Below are positions 25,954-34,350 of a DNA stretch of 64,000 nt, piece after piece. Source of the stretch: Mycobacterium lehmannii (GTDB taxonomy: Bacteria; Actinomycetota; Actinomycetes; Mycobacteriales; Mycobacteriaceae); the NCBI RefSeq assembly GCF_002245535.1, contig NZ_NKCN01000011.1, positions 62,001 to 126,000 of the forward strand, given 5' to 3'. The notes under the pieces are model-generated. The model was not told where the DNA came from. It did not search any database and worked only from the letters and a program-made list of their open reading frames with translations. Position 1 is the stretch's first letter. Each line of letters begins with the position of its first letter. A program made the translations under genes and the position numbers.

Positions 25954-26016
25954 GTGTTGTCCAGTCAGGCCTGTATGCGGCGTGCGTGTTGTTGTTGCAC
26001 GCCTCGCCGCGCCTGA
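25954..26016 (+). CDS. Leaderless polycysteine leader peptide (20 residues)
   Basis: Short ORF with GTG start at the predicted transcription start and TGA at 26014-26016. It encodes 20 residues with Cys at position 7 and four consecutive Cys at 12-15 (codons TGT TGT TGT TGC, 25987-25998), followed by TPRRA. Leaderless polycysteine short ORFs that sense cysteine supply by ribosome pausing are established in M. smegmatis. The peptide itself is unlikely to act; the ORF is read as a cis-regulatory sensor for the downstream ROK-mshA operon. Four Cys codons in a row by chance are very improbable in a genome of this composition. Confidence 0.8.
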   Translation: MLSSQACMRRACCCCTPRRA

Positions 26017-26019
26017 CTG
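25962..26019 (+). promoter_or_regulatory. Attenuator hairpin overlapping the polycysteine ORF
   Basis: CAGTCAGGC (25962-25970) pairs with GCCTGACTG (26011-26019). Inside it GCGGCG pairs with CGCCGC, and GCGTG with CACGC, leaving TTGTTGTTG as the loop, which contains most of the Cys codons. Three bases TTT follow the stem. A ribosome paused on the Cys codons would open this stem. It could act as a transcription attenuator or as part of a translational switch. Confidence 0.65.
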
Positions 26020-26036
26020 TTTGAAGACGACATCTC

Positions 26037-26099
26037 TGTCCTTCTGAATCGCCGGGTGTGGCCCGAACACCGCCGCCGGCCGAATTCTCCCCAAGGACA
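26037..26099 (+). promoter_or_regulatory. Anti-Shine-Dalgarno / Shine-Dalgarno pair before the ROK gene
   Basis: TGTCCTT (26037-26043) is the exact 7-base complement of AAGGACA (26093-26099), which is the ribosome-binding site 5 bases before the ROK start at 26105. A GGTGT/ACACC stem lies within the enclosed loop. Pairing would hide the ribosome-binding site, the mechanism reported for mycobacterial cysteine attenuators. The link between pausing upstream and release of this stem is inferred and needs folding analysis. Confidence 0.55.
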
Positions 26100-26104
26100 A
26101 GCAG

Positions 26105-27454
26105 ATGAGCACTCCCGTCGCCACCACCCTCTCCGCCAAGCGTTCCGTGCGCAGCGCGCAGCATCCCAAGCAGACGCTGACGTTCGTGACCGGCCGGCAC
26201 CGCCAGGCCGGCACGCGGATCGTCGCGCCGTCACTGAAGGTCGCCGACGCGGCCGCCGCCTCGGTGTTCAGTGCGGCCCGCCAGCGCGGACCCATCGCCC
26301 GTGACGCGATCGCGCGGGTCACCGGGCTGAGCATCGCGACCGTCAACCGCCAGGTCACCGCGCTGCTGGAGGCCGGTGTGCTGCGGGAGCGCGCCGACCT
26401 CGCGGCCTCCGGCGCGATCGGCAGGCCCCGAGTGCCTGTCGAGGTGAACCACGAGCCCTTCCTCACGCTCGGCGTCCACATCGGCGCGAAGACCACAAGC
26501 ATCGTCGCCACCGACCTGTTCGGCCGCACCCTCGACGTGGTGGAGACGCCAACCCCGCGGGGCCCGCAGGCCGCGGCGCTGACGTCGCTGGCCGGCAGCG
26601 CCCGCCGCTACCTGAGCCGCTGGCACCGCCGACGCCCGTTGTGGGTCGGGGTGGCCGCCGGCGGTGTCGTCGACAGTACGACGGGATACCTGGACCACCC
26701 GCGGCTCGGATGGTCGGACGCACCGGTCGGGCCGGTGCTCGCCGAGGCGATCGGACTGCCGGTGTCGGTCGCCTCCCACGTCGACGCGATGGCGGGCGCC
26801 GAACTCCTGCTGGGGGCGCGCAGGCAACCGTCGACCGCATGGCCGGAAACGCTGTTCGCCCCCGCGGGCACGAGCCTGTACGTCTATGCCCGCGAGACCG
26901 TCGGGTATGCGCTGTCCATCGGCGGGCGCGTGCACTCCCCGGCCAGCGGTCCGGGCACCATCGCCGCGCTGCCCGCACACTCCGAATTGCTCGGCGGCAC
27001 CGGCCAATTGGAGTCGACTGTCAGTGACGAAGCGGTGCTGATCGCCGCTCGCAAGGCACGCATCATCCCGCTCGAGGGACCGGGCTCGACGATGCAGGCG
27101 CTGCTCAAGACCGCACGCCAGGGCAGCCAACCGGCGCAGGAACTGCTGGCCGAGCGTGCCCGGGTGTTGGGTGAGGCCGTGGCCCTGCTGCGCGACATGC
27201 TCAACCCCGACGACCTCGTCGTCGGCGGTCAGGCGTTCACCGAGTACCCCGAAGGTATGGCCACAGTGGAAGCCGCGTTCGCGCAGCGGTCGGTGATGCC
27301 CGCCCGCGAGATCCGGCTCACCGTATTCGGCAACCGCGTCCAGGAGGCCGGCGCGGGCGTGGTGTCGCTTGGCGGGTTGTACGCCGATCCGATCGGGGCC
27401 ATGCGGCGCGCGCAGCTGCGCAGACCCGAAGCCAGGCCCGAGGTCCCTGCGTAG
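26105..27454 (+). CDS. ROK-family transcriptional regulator (Rv0485-like)
   Basis: A 449-residue protein. An N-terminal winged helix (about residues 55-115; RDAIARVTGLSIATVNRQVTALLEAG) precedes a ROK/sugar-kinase-like domain (about 120-430). Here the domain keeps GVAAGGVVDSTTG and the SGPG/TVSD regions but lacks a recognisable complete zinc-binding CxCGxxGC motif, so it may not bind sugar as classic ROK repressors do. The M. tuberculosis homologue regulates pe13/ppe18. ATG with AAGGA ribosome-binding site. It lies between the polycysteine leader and mshA and is probably the first full gene of the operon. Confidence 0.9.
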   Translation: MSTPVATTLSAKRSVRSAQHPKQTLTFVTGRHRQAGTRIVAPSLKVADAAAASVFSAARQRGPIARDAIARVTGLSIATVNRQVTALLEAGVLRERADLAASGAIGRPRVPVEVNHEPFLTLGVHIGAKTTSIVATDLFGRTLDVVETPTPRGPQAAALTSLAGSARRYLSRWHRRRPLWVGVAAGGVVDSTTGYLDHPRLGWSDAPVGPVLAEAIGLPVSVASHVDAMAGAELLLGARRQPSTAWPETLFAPAGTSLYVYARETVGYALSIGGRVHSPASGPGTIAALPAHSELLGGTGQLESTVSDEAVLIAARKARIIPLEGPGSTMQALLKTARQGSQPAQELLAERARVLGEAVALLRDMLNPDDLVVGGQAFTEYPEGMATVEAAFAQRSVMPAREIRLTVFGNRVQEAGAGVVSLGGLYADPIGAMRRAQLRRPEARPEVPA

Positions 27455-27490
27455 CCCGGCGCATCGGGCCGACGGTGTAGACATGTCTGT

Positions 27491-28819
27491 GTGCGCCTAG
27501 CAACGGATCCGTCCCGTTCTGATGCCGCCGGACTTCCGGTCCCCAGGCGCGTCGCCGTGCTGTCGGTGCACACGTCGCCGTTGGCCCAGCCCGGCACCGG
27601 CGACGCGGGCGGGATGAACGTCTACGTGCTCCAGAGCGCGCTGCAGATGGCTCGCCGCGGGGTCGAAGTTGAGATCTTCACGCGGGCGACCTCGTCGGCC
27701 GACCAACCCACTGTGCGGGTCGCGCCCGGTGTGCTGGTGCGCAACGTGGTCGCAGGCCCGTTCGAGGGGCTCGACAAGTACGACCTGCCCACCCAGTTGT
27801 GCGCGTTCACCGCGGGGGTGCTGCGCGCGGAGGCGACGCACGAACCGGGCTACTACGACATCGTCCATTCGCACTACTGGCTGTCGGGTCAGGTCGGCTG
27901 GCTGGCGCGCGACCGCTGGGCGGTGCCGCTCGTGCACACCGCGCACACGCTGGCCGCGGTCAAGAACGCCGCCCTGGCCGAGGGTGACTCACCCGAACCG
28001 CCGCTGCGCGCGGTCGGGGAGCAGCAGGTCGTCGACGAGGCCGACCGGTTGATCGTCAACACCGAACACGAAGCGCAGCAACTGGTTTCGGTGCACAACG
28101 CCGATCCGGCAAGGATCGACGTGGTGCACCCCGGCGTCGACCTCGAGACGTTCACACCCGGGGACCGCAACGCCGCGCGTGCCGCGCTGGGACTCGACAC
28201 CGACGAGCAGGTGGTCGCGTTCGTCGGGCGCATCCAGCCGCTGAAGGCGCCCGACGTCGCACTGCGCGCCGCGGCCAAACTGCCGGGCGTCCGCGTGCTG
28301 GTGGCCGGCGGCCCCTCCGGCTCCGGACTACAGGCCCCCGACGGGCTGATTCGACTGGCCAACGATCTGGGTATCTCGGACCGGGTGACGTTCCTGCCGC
28401 CCCAGTCGCGCGACCAGCTGGTCAACGTGTACCGGGCCGCCGACCTGGTGGCCGTACCCAGCTATTCGGAGTCCTTCGGCCTGGTCGCGGTCGAAGCTCA
28501 GGCATGCGGGACGCCGGTGGTGGCCGCCGCGGTCGGCGGATTGCCGGTCGCGGTGCGCGACGGTGTCACCGGGACACTGGTCGACGGGCACGACGACGGC
28601 GACTGGGCGCACGCCATCGGCGATGTGCTGGGCCGCGCCGACGCTCTGAGGCCCGCGGCCGCGGCCCACGCCGCGACGTTCTCGTGGGCCCGCACCGTCG
28701 ACGCGCTGTTGGCCAGTTACGGCCGCGCCATCGCCGACTACCGGGCACGTCACCAGATGCGAGACGGCGCGCGCCGTACGGGTCGGCGGTTCTCGCGGCG
28801 GCGGGGGGTGCGGGCATGA
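27491..28819 (+). CDS. mshA: D-inositol-3-phosphate glycosyltransferase (mycothiol synthesis, step 1)
   Basis: A 442-residue GT-B, family GT4 enzyme. It transfers GlcNAc from UDP-GlcNAc to 1L-myo-inositol 1-phosphate, committing carbon to mycothiol, whose last steps add cysteine. Seen: N-terminal [20 protein letters not shown] loop (about residues 27-46), [19 protein letters not shown] (about 238-248), and the EX7E region with [23 protein letters not shown] at 27491 is 36 bases after the ROK stop. No clear ribosome-binding site is present; instead a 10-bp palindrome AGACATGTCT (27479-27488) abuts the start. Ends in a basic tail ([10 protein letters not shown]). Confidence 0.96.
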   Translation: MRLATDPSRSDAAGLPVPRRVAVLSVHTSPLAQPGTGDAGGMNVYVLQSALQMARRGVEVEIFTRATSSADQPTVRVAPGVLVRNVVAGPFEGLDKYDLPTQLCAFTAGVLRAEATHEPGYYDIVHSHYWLSGQVGWLARDRWAVPLVHTAHTLAAVKNAALAEGDSPEPPLRAVGEQQVVDEADRLIVNTEHEAQQLVSVHNADPARIDVVHPGVDLETFTPGDRNAARAALGLDTDEQVVAFVGRIQPLKAPDVALRAAAKLPGVRVLVAGGPSGSGLQAPDGLIRLANDLGISDRVTFLPPQSRDQLVNVYRAADLVAVPSYSESFGLVAVEAQACGTPVVAAAVGGLPVAVRDGVTGTLVDGHDDGDWAHAIGDVLGRADALRPAAAAHAATFSWARTVDALLASYGRAIADYRARHQMRDGARRTGRRFSRRRGVRA

Positions 28820-29322
28820 CCAACGCGGCGAAGATCATCGAAGAGGCGTGCAAGGAGAACGGCCTGGTCTGCACGTATCACGAAGGTGCGCGCGGCGGGT
28901 TGGCCGGCATCATCGTCGAACTGCCCGGCGAGCGACGGCTCAAGACCAACACGATCCTGTCGATCGGCGAGCACTCGGTACGCATCGAGGCGTTCGTCTG
29001 CCGCAAGCCCGACGAGAACCACGAGGGCGTCTACCGGTTCCTGCTCAAGCGCAACCGCCGCCTCTACGGGGTCGCGTACACGCTCGACAACGTCGGCGAC
29101 ATCTACCTCGTCGGGCGGATGTCGCTGGAATCGGTGACCTCCGACGAAGTCGACCGGATCCTCGGTCAGGTGCTCGAAGCCGTCGACAACGACTTCAACA
29201 CGTTGTTGGAGTTGGGATTTCGCTCGTCGATTCAGAAGGAGTGGGAATGGCGGGTGTCGCGCGGCGAGTCGCTGAAGAATTTGCAGGCGTTCGCCCACCT
29301 GATCGACGACGAGGACGACTGA
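28816..29322 (+). CDS. YbjN-domain protein (Rv0487-like)
   Basis: A 168-residue cytosolic protein of the YbjN family, with the type III secretion chaperone-like fold. Seen: an N-terminal helix ([14 protein letters not shown]), a beta sheet with [20 protein letters not shown], the conserved [12 protein letters not shown] segment, and an acidic C-terminus DDEDD. ATG start overlaps the mshA stop (ATGA), implying coupled translation. In bacteria YbjN proteins are linked to stress responses; no specific role is known here. Confidence 0.9.
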   Translation: MTNAAKIIEEACKENGLVCTYHEGARGGLAGIIVELPGERRLKTNTILSIGEHSVRIEAFVCRKPDENHEGVYRFLLKRNRRLYGVAYTLDNVGDIYLVGRMSLESVTSDEVDRILGQVLEAVDNDFNTLLELGFRSSIQKEWEWRVSRGESLKNLQAFAHLIDDEDD

Positions 29323-29333
29323 CCCTTTCGCCC

Positions 29334-29385
29334 AGACCGACGTTTTGGCGGGTTTTTCGACCGAATTCCACCATTCCGTCGGTCT
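29334..29385. repeat. Dispersed 52-bp palindromic repeat, copy 1 (intergenic)
   Basis: Ends AGACCGACG (29334-29342) and CGTCGGTCT (29377-29385) form a perfect 9-bp inverted repeat; the interior begins TTTTGGCGGGTTTTTC. A related element of the same length lies, inverted, inside ccdA (56811-56861). It fills most of the gap between the YbjN gene and gpmA and could serve as a bidirectional terminator. Confidence 0.65.
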
Positions 29386-29430
29386 CGGTGCGGGGGGTGG
29401 GCGATCCGTCTGCCGTGAGAGGATTGCGGC

Positions 29431-30192
29431 ATGTCTGATTCCCGGGGTGACTGCACGCTGATCCTGCTCCGCCACGGCCAGAGCGACTGGAACGAGAAGA
29501 ACCTGTTCACCGGCTGGGTCGACGTCGACCTCACCGAGAAGGGCCGCGCCGAAGCGGTCCGCGCCGGCGAGCTGATAAAAGAACTCGATCGCCAGCCCGA
29601 CGTGGTCTACACCTCGCTGCTGCGCCGCGCGATCACCACCGCGAATCTGGCCCTGGACAAGGCCGATCGGCATTGGATCCCGGTGCACCGCGATTGGCGG
29701 CTCAACGAGCGCCACTACGGCGCGCTGCAGGGCCTGGACAAGGCCGAGACCAAGGAGCGCTACGGAGACGAGCAGTTCATGGCGTGGCGGCGCAGCTACG
29801 ACACCCCGCCGCCGCCGATCGAGCCGGGCAGCACCTACAGCGAGGACGGCGACCCGCGCTACGCCGACCTGCCCGGCGGTCCGCCGCGCACCGAATGCCT
29901 CAAGGACGTCGTCGAGCGGTTCGTGCCGTACTACACCGAGACCATCGAGCCCGACCTGCGCGCGGGTAAGACCGTGCTGATCGCCGCGCACGGCAACTCG
30001 CTGCGCGCCCTGGTCAAGCACCTCGACGGGATGTCCGACGAGGACGTCGTCAACCTCAACATCCCGACCGGCATCCCGCTGCGCTACGACCTGGACTCCG
30101 ACCTCAAACCGAAGATCATCGGCGGCACCTATCTGGATCCCGAGGCCGCCGCCGCCGGCGCGGCAGCCGTCGCCGCACAGGGCGCCAAGTAG
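29431..30192 (+). CDS. gpmA: 2,3-bisphosphoglycerate-dependent phosphoglycerate mutase
   Basis: A 253-residue glycolytic enzyme that interconverts 3- and 2-phosphoglycerate. Catalytic H15 lies in [18 protein letters not shown]. The family segments [11 protein letters not shown] and the second His region [17 protein letters not shown] are present. Full length compared with M. tuberculosis Gpm1. ATG start. Followed by a small stem that may terminate transcription before senX3. Confidence 0.97.
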   Translation: MSDSRGDCTLILLRHGQSDWNEKNLFTGWVDVDLTEKGRAEAVRAGELIKELDRQPDVVYTSLLRRAITTANLALDKADRHWIPVHRDWRLNERHYGALQGLDKAETKERYGDEQFMAWRRSYDTPPPPIEPGSTYSEDGDPRYADLPGGPPRTECLKDVVERFVPYYTETIEPDLRAGKTVLIAAHGNSLRALVKHLDGMSDEDVVNLNIPTGIPLRYDLDSDLKPKIIGGTYLDPEAAAAGAAAVAAQGAK

Positions 30193-30200
30193 TCCGTCAG

Positions 30201-30221
30201 CCGTCCCAGGCGAACGGACGG
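30201..30221. terminator. Weak stem-loop after gpmA
   Basis: CCGTCC (30201-30206) and GGACGG (30216-30221) form a 6-bp stem with a 9-base loop, 8 bases after the gpmA stop, with no T-run. Possible terminator. Confidence 0.3.
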
Positions 30222-30303
30222 TGAACAGCGGGGGTCCGGAGCCCGAATTTCGGTGTTTCGGTATGTGAGTTGTCCCGTTTTGGCCGCACGCTGCTGGGAT
30301 GAC

Positions 30304-30323
30304 GTTCACCGGGTGCGTACGAT
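30304..30323 (+). promoter_or_regulatory. senX3-regX3 promoter, probably leaderless
   Basis: TACGAT (30318-30323) matches TANNNT and ends 6 bases before the senX3 GTG at 30330, which suggests a leaderless message. GTTCACC (30304-30310) precedes it and its reverse complement GGTGAAC occurs near 30220. Such heptamers resemble Pho-box-like half-sites bound by RegX3; autoregulation is an inference. Confidence 0.45.
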
Positions 30324-30329
30324 TTCGGC

Positions 30330-31514
30330 GTGAGTGTCGTTTGGGCACTGCTGCTGGCAGCGGTGGTCGCACTGCTCGCTCTGGGAGCCGGTATCGCGCT
30401 CGGGGCGCGTTTGAGCCCCCGCCTCACCGATCGCAGACAGCGTCGCACCACCGCGCAGAGCGGGGTCACGGTTTCACAGATGCTCTCCCACATCGCATCG
30501 CGGGCGCCCACGGGAATCGTGGTGGTCGACCACTTCCGTGACGTCGTCTACGCCAACGACCGGGCCCGCGAGCTGGGACTGGTTCGTGACCGGCTGCTCG
30601 ACGAGCGGGCCTGGCGGGCCGCCGAGCGCACACTGGCCACCGGCCAGCCCGGCGACGTCGACCTCAGGGCAAACAAGCGCGTCAACCCCGGCCGGTCCGG
30701 CCTGTCGGTGCGCGGACACGTTCAGCTGCTGACCGACCAGGACCGCCGCTTCGCCGTCGTCTACGTCGACGACCACTCCGAATACGCCCGTATGGAGGCC
30801 ACCCGCAGGGACTTCGTCGCCAACGTCAGCCACGAGCTCAAAACGCCGGTCGGGGCGATGGGGCTGCTGGCCGAGGCGCTACTCGCATCGGCCGACGACC
30901 CCGAGACCGTGCGCCGATTCGCCGAGCGGATGGTCGCCGAGTCCAACCGGCTGGCCAACATGATCGGCGAGCTGATCGAGCTGTCGCGGCTGCAGGGCGC
31001 CGAGCGCCTGCCCGACCTCGCGGCCGTCGACGTCGACACCGTGGTGTCCGAAGCGCTGTCGCGGCACAAGGTGCCCGCCGACAACGCAGACATCAAGATC
31101 ACCACCGACGCGCCGACCGGTTTCCGCGCCCTCGGAGACCAAGCCCTGCTGGTCACCGCGATCGCGAACCTGGTCTCCAACGCGATCGCGTATTCGCCGC
31201 ACGGGTCGTCGGTCTCGATCAGCCGCAGGCGGCGCGGGGACAACATCGAGATCGCCGTCACCGACCGCGGTATCGGCATCGCCCGCGAGGACCAGGAGCG
31301 GGTCTTCGAGCGATTCTTCCGCGTCGACAAGGCGCGGTCCCGGGCCACCGGCGGCACCGGGCTCGGGTTGGCCATCGTCAAGCACGTGGCGGCCAACCAC
31401 AACGGAAGCATCCGGCTGTGGAGTCAGCCGGGAACGGGATCGACGTTCACCCTGTCGATTCCGGCCTATCCCGATCACGAATCGGACGAACGAGAGGACC
31501 AGCGAAACCAATGA
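30330..31514 (+). CDS. senX3: Sensor histidine kinase SenX3
   Basis: A 394-residue membrane kinase that, with PhoU and the Pst system, signals phosphate limitation to RegX3. One or two N-terminal hydrophobic segments (about residues 2-27), a PAS-like domain (about 45-150), then HisKA with phospho-acceptor H168 in [14 protein letters not shown]. HATPase motifs follow: [11 protein letters not shown] (N box), DRGIGI (G1) and [12 protein letters not shown] (G2). GTG start. Its stop overlaps regX3 by ATGA. Confidence 0.96.
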   Translation: MSVVWALLLAAVVALLALGAGIALGARLSPRLTDRRQRRTTAQSGVTVSQMLSHIASRAPTGIVVVDHFRDVVYANDRARELGLVRDRLLDERAWRAAERTLATGQPGDVDLRANKRVNPGRSGLSVRGHVQLLTDQDRRFAVVYVDDHSEYARMEATRRDFVANVSHELKTPVGAMGLLAEALLASADDPETVRRFAERMVAESNRLANMIGELIELSRLQGAERLPDLAAVDVDTVVSEALSRHKVPADNADIKITTDAPTGFRALGDQALLVTAIANLVSNAIAYSPHGSSVSISRRRRGDNIEIAVTDRGIGIAREDQERVFERFFRVDKARSRATGGTGLGLAIVKHVAANHNGSIRLWSQPGTGSTFTLSIPAYPDHESDEREDQRNQ

Positions 31515-32197
31515 CCAGTGTGCTGATCGTGGAGGACGAGGAGTCCTTGGCTGATCCCCTGGCCTTTCTTCTTCGCAAAGAGGGCTTCGAGGCCACCGTC
31601 GTCACCGACGGGCCCGCGGCCTTGGCCGAGTTCGAGCGCTCCGGCGCCGACATCGTGCTGCTCGACCTGATGCTTCCCGGCATGAGCGGTACGGATGTGT
31701 GTCGTCAATTGCGTTCGCGCTCAAGCGTTCCAGTCATCATGGTGACGGCCCGCGACAGCGAGATCGACAAGGTCGTCGGGCTCGAACTCGGCGCCGACGA
31801 CTACGTCACCAAGCCTTACTCAGCCCGCGAGCTGATCGCTCGTATCCGCGCGGTGTTGCGGCGCGGCGCCGAGAACGACGACCCCGGGATCGGTGACGGC
31901 GTGCTCGAGGCCGGGCCCGTCCGAATGGACGTCGAGCGCCATGTGGTCTCGGTGAACGGACAGCCGGTGACGATGCCGCTCAAGGAGTTCGACCTGCTCG
32001 AGTACCTGATGCGCAACAGCGGCCGGGTATTGACCCGCGGCCAGCTCATCGACCGCGTGTGGGGTGCCGATTACGTCGGCGACACCAAAACCCTTGACGT
32101 CCATGTGAAGCGGTTGCGGTCCAAGATCGAGGCCGATCCGGCCAACCCCGTGCATCTGGTCACCGTCCGCGGCCTGGGCTACAAACTCGAGGGCTGA
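31511..32197 (+). CDS. regX3: Response regulator RegX3 (OmpR/PhoB family)
   Basis: A 228-residue DNA-binding regulator. The receiver domain has the acidic pair E8-D9, phospho-acceptor D52 (VLLDLMLPG) and K101 ([12 protein letters not shown]). The C-terminal winged helix (about residues 130-228) includes [20 protein letters not shown] and [11 protein letters not shown]. It activates phosphate-starvation genes in mycobacteria. ATG at 31511 overlaps the senX3 stop by 4 bases. In M. tuberculosis the two genes are separated by MIRU repeats, which are absent here. Confidence 0.97.
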   Translation: MTSVLIVEDEESLADPLAFLLRKEGFEATVVTDGPAALAEFERSGADIVLLDLMLPGMSGTDVCRQLRSRSSVPVIMVTARDSEIDKVVGLELGADDYVTKPYSARELIARIRAVLRRGAENDDPGIGDGVLEAGPVRMDVERHVVSVNGQPVTMPLKEFDLLEYLMRNSGRVLTRGQLIDRVWGADYVGDTKTLDVHVKRLRSKIEADPANPVHLVTVRGLGYKLEG

Positions 32198-32204
32198 CGC
32201 CGGT

Positions 32205-32519
32205 CTAACCGGTAGTGCCGCCCATGATCTCGAGGACGTCGAACGTGTTGACACCGGCGGTGACCGACGGGTCGCGCTCGGCGATCGCGAGCACCTCGGC
32301 GCGATCGTCGGCACGCAGCACGCCCAGCCCCCATACGCCTTCGGGATCGGCGACCGGGCCGTAGACGACGACGCGGCCCTGCGCCAACAGCTGCTCCCAG
32401 TACTCCTGATGCGCCGCCATCGCCTGCTGCTCGGCGGGCGTCATGGTCTGGGCGAAATCCGGTCGCGGCGGGATCAGCCGGAACAGGAACAGCGATGCGG
32501 CGCCCGAAGGATCGGTCAT
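32205..32519 (-). CDS. YCII-domain protein
   Basis: A 104-residue protein of the YciI-like dimeric alpha-beta barrel family, with [17 protein letters not shown] and [15 protein letters not shown]. The family members have an Asp-His pair but no firmly assigned reaction. ATG at 32519 overlaps the stop of the upstream cysteine-rich gene by 4 bases (ATGA), so it is the second gene of a two-gene unit. Its 3' end meets regX3 tail to tail, 7 bases apart. Confidence 0.85.
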   Translation of the reverse strand: MTDPSGAASLFLFRLIPPRPDFAQTMTPAEQQAMAAHQEYWEQLLAQGRVVVYGPVADPEGVWGLGVLRADDRAEVLAIAERDPSVTAGVNTFDVLEIMGGTTG

Positions 32520-33313
32520 CCGGCCAGGCGGGTGGCGGGGTGCACGGCGATAAGCCCTAATCCGCTGCGCCGCTTGCACATCGCCGCGAGCTCCGCGTAC
32601 GCCTTCTCGCCGAGCAGTTCGGTCAGCTCGGGGCCGTAGGACTCCCACACCTGCCTGCTGCCGACGTGCGCGTTCGGATCGCCGGTGCAGTACCAGTGCA
32701 GGTCGGCGCCGCCTTCACCCCAGCCGCGACGGTCGTACTCGGTGATCCACGTCTTGAGGATCTCGGTCCCGTCGGGTCGTTCCACCCACTCCTGCGTGCG
32801 ACGGATCGGCAGCTGCCAGCACACGTCGGGTTTCATGGTCAGCGGTTCGACGCCGAGCTTGAGCGCCTTGCTGTGCAGTGCGCATCCGATACCGCCTGCG
32901 AAACCGGGCCGGTTGAGGAAGATGCAGGCGCCCTTGTGCTTCCGGGTGCGCAGGTTGGGCTTGTCGTCGTACTCGTCCATCTCGAGGTAGCCCTTTTTGC
33001 CGAGCCCCTTCTCGCGGAACTGCCAATCCTCGTCGGTCAGCGTCTTCACCGCGTCGTCGAGGCGCGCGATGTCGTCGTCGTCGGACAAGAACGCCCCGTG
33101 CGAACAACACCCGTCATCCGGGCGTCCCTCCACCGTGCCCTGGCACGCCGGGGTGCCGAACACGCAGGTCCACCGCGAGAGCAACCACGTCAGATCGGCG
33201 GCGATCAAGTGCTCGGGATTGTCGGGGTCGTAGAACTCGACCCACTCACGGGCGAAATCGAGTTCGACCTCTCCGGGGTGCGGTGCAGTCACAATTCTCA
33301 ACGGTAGACCCAT
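32516..33313 (-). CDS. Cysteine-rich conserved protein (Rv0495c-like)
   Basis: A 265-residue protein conserved in actinobacteria. It contains at least nine Cys residues in clusters: [57 protein letters not shown] and MCKRRSG. The layout resembles DUF3109-type metal- or iron-sulfur-binding proteins, and a redox role has been proposed for the M. tuberculosis homologue; neither can be shown from sequence. ATG start 12 bases from the divergent ppx gene, so the promoters overlap. Confidence 0.85.
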   Translation of the reverse strand: MGLPLRIVTAPHPGEVELDFAREWVEFYDPDNPEHLIAADLTWLLSRWTCVFGTPACQGTVEGRPDDGCCSHGAFLSDDDDIARLDDAVKTLTDEDWQFREKGLGKKGYLEMDEYDDKPNLRTRKHKGACIFLNRPGFAGGIGCALHSKALKLGVEPLTMKPDVCWQLPIRRTQEWVERPDGTEILKTWITEYDRRGWGEGGADLHWYCTGDPNAHVGSRQVWESYGPELTELLGEKAYAELAAMCKRRSGLGLIAVHPATRLAG

Positions 33314-33325
33314 TAAGTTGGATGA

Positions 33326-34324
33326 GTGCGATTAGGCGTGCTCGACGTGGGCAGCAATACCGTTCACCTTCTCGTGGTGGACGCGCGACGCGGTGGGCAC
33401 CCGACGCCGATGAGTTCGACCAAGGCCTCGCTGCGCCTCGCTGAGGCCATCGACAGCGACGGCAAGATCACCCGCAGAGGCGCCGACAAGCTGATCGGCA
33501 CCATCGACGAATTCGCCAAGATCGCCACGAGTTCCGGCTGTGCGGAGCTGATGGCGTTCGCCACGTCCGCGGTGCGTGACGCGAAGAACTCCGAAGAACT
33601 GCTCGCCCGGATTCTCGCCGAGACGGGGGTGGCGCTGCGCGTGCTCGCAGGCGTCGACGAGTCGCGGCTGACGTTTCTTGCGGTGCGACGGTGGTACGGC
33701 TGGAGCGCCGGACGGATCATCAACATCGACATCGGCGGCGGCTCGCTCGAACTGTCCAACGGCGTGGACGAGGAGCCGGAGGTTGCGCTGTCGCTTCCGC
33801 TCGGGGCGGGCCGGCTCACCCGCGAGTGGCTCCCTGACGATCCGCCGGGCAGGCGGCGGGTGGCGATGCTGCGCGACTGGCTGGCCACCGAGCTGGCCGA
33901 CGCCGGCGCCGAGATGCTCAAGGCCGGCGCTCCCGACCTGGCGGTCGCATCGTCGAAGACGTTTCGGTCGCTGGCCAGGCTGACCGGCGCGGCGCCCTCG
34001 GGGGCCGGCCCGCGGGTCAAACGGACGCTGACCGCCACCGGCTTAAGGCAGCTCATAAATTTCATCTCTAGGATGACCGCGGCTGACCGTGCCGAACTGG
34101 AAGGGGTGAGTGCCGATCGGGCGCCACAGATCGTGGCCGGAGCGTTGGTCGCCGAGGCGAGCATGAATGCCCTCGGTGTCGAGAGCGTCGACATCTGCCC
34201 CTGGGCGTTGCGGGAGGGGCTGATTCTGCGGAGACTCGACAGCGAAGCCGATGGCAGCGGTCTCGCCGGCGGTACCCACAATCCGGCCTCAGTACAGACG
34301 TTTGTGCGTAATGCTGGACGATAG
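33326..34324 (+). CDS. ppx1: Ppx/GppA exopolyphosphatase family protein (Rv0496-like)
   Basis: A 332-residue ASKHA-fold hydrolase that shortens polyphosphate chains from the end and may affect (p)ppGpp balance. Seen: phosphate-1 loop [13 protein letters not shown] (residues 5-17), catalytic Glu region [13 protein letters not shown] (about 72-84), and phosphate-2 [10 protein letters not shown] (about 134-143). It lacks the C-terminal HD-like domain of E. coli Ppx, as do the short mycobacterial forms. GTG start. It sits two genes from senX3-regX3, in line with phosphate physiology. Confidence 0.92.
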   Translation: MRLGVLDVGSNTVHLLVVDARRGGHPTPMSSTKASLRLAEAIDSDGKITRRGADKLIGTIDEFAKIATSSGCAELMAFATSAVRDAKNSEELLARILAETGVALRVLAGVDESRLTFLAVRRWYGWSAGRIINIDIGGGSLELSNGVDEEPEVALSLPLGAGRLTREWLPDDPPGRRRVAMLRDWLATELADAGAEMLKAGAPDLAVASSKTFRSLARLTGAAPSGAGPRVKRTLTATGLRQLINFISRMTAADRAELEGVSADRAPQIVAGALVAEASMNALGVESVDICPWALREGLILRRLDSEADGSGLAGGTHNPASVQTFVRNAGR

Positions 34325-34350
34325 ATGACGAGGCCCGAAGGCAACACACG

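Noticed and set aside
28750..30372. 540-codon minus-strand frame opposite the YbjN and gpmA genes
   Set aside because: Covers a well defined phosphoglycerate mutase on the other strand and contains no recognisable motif.
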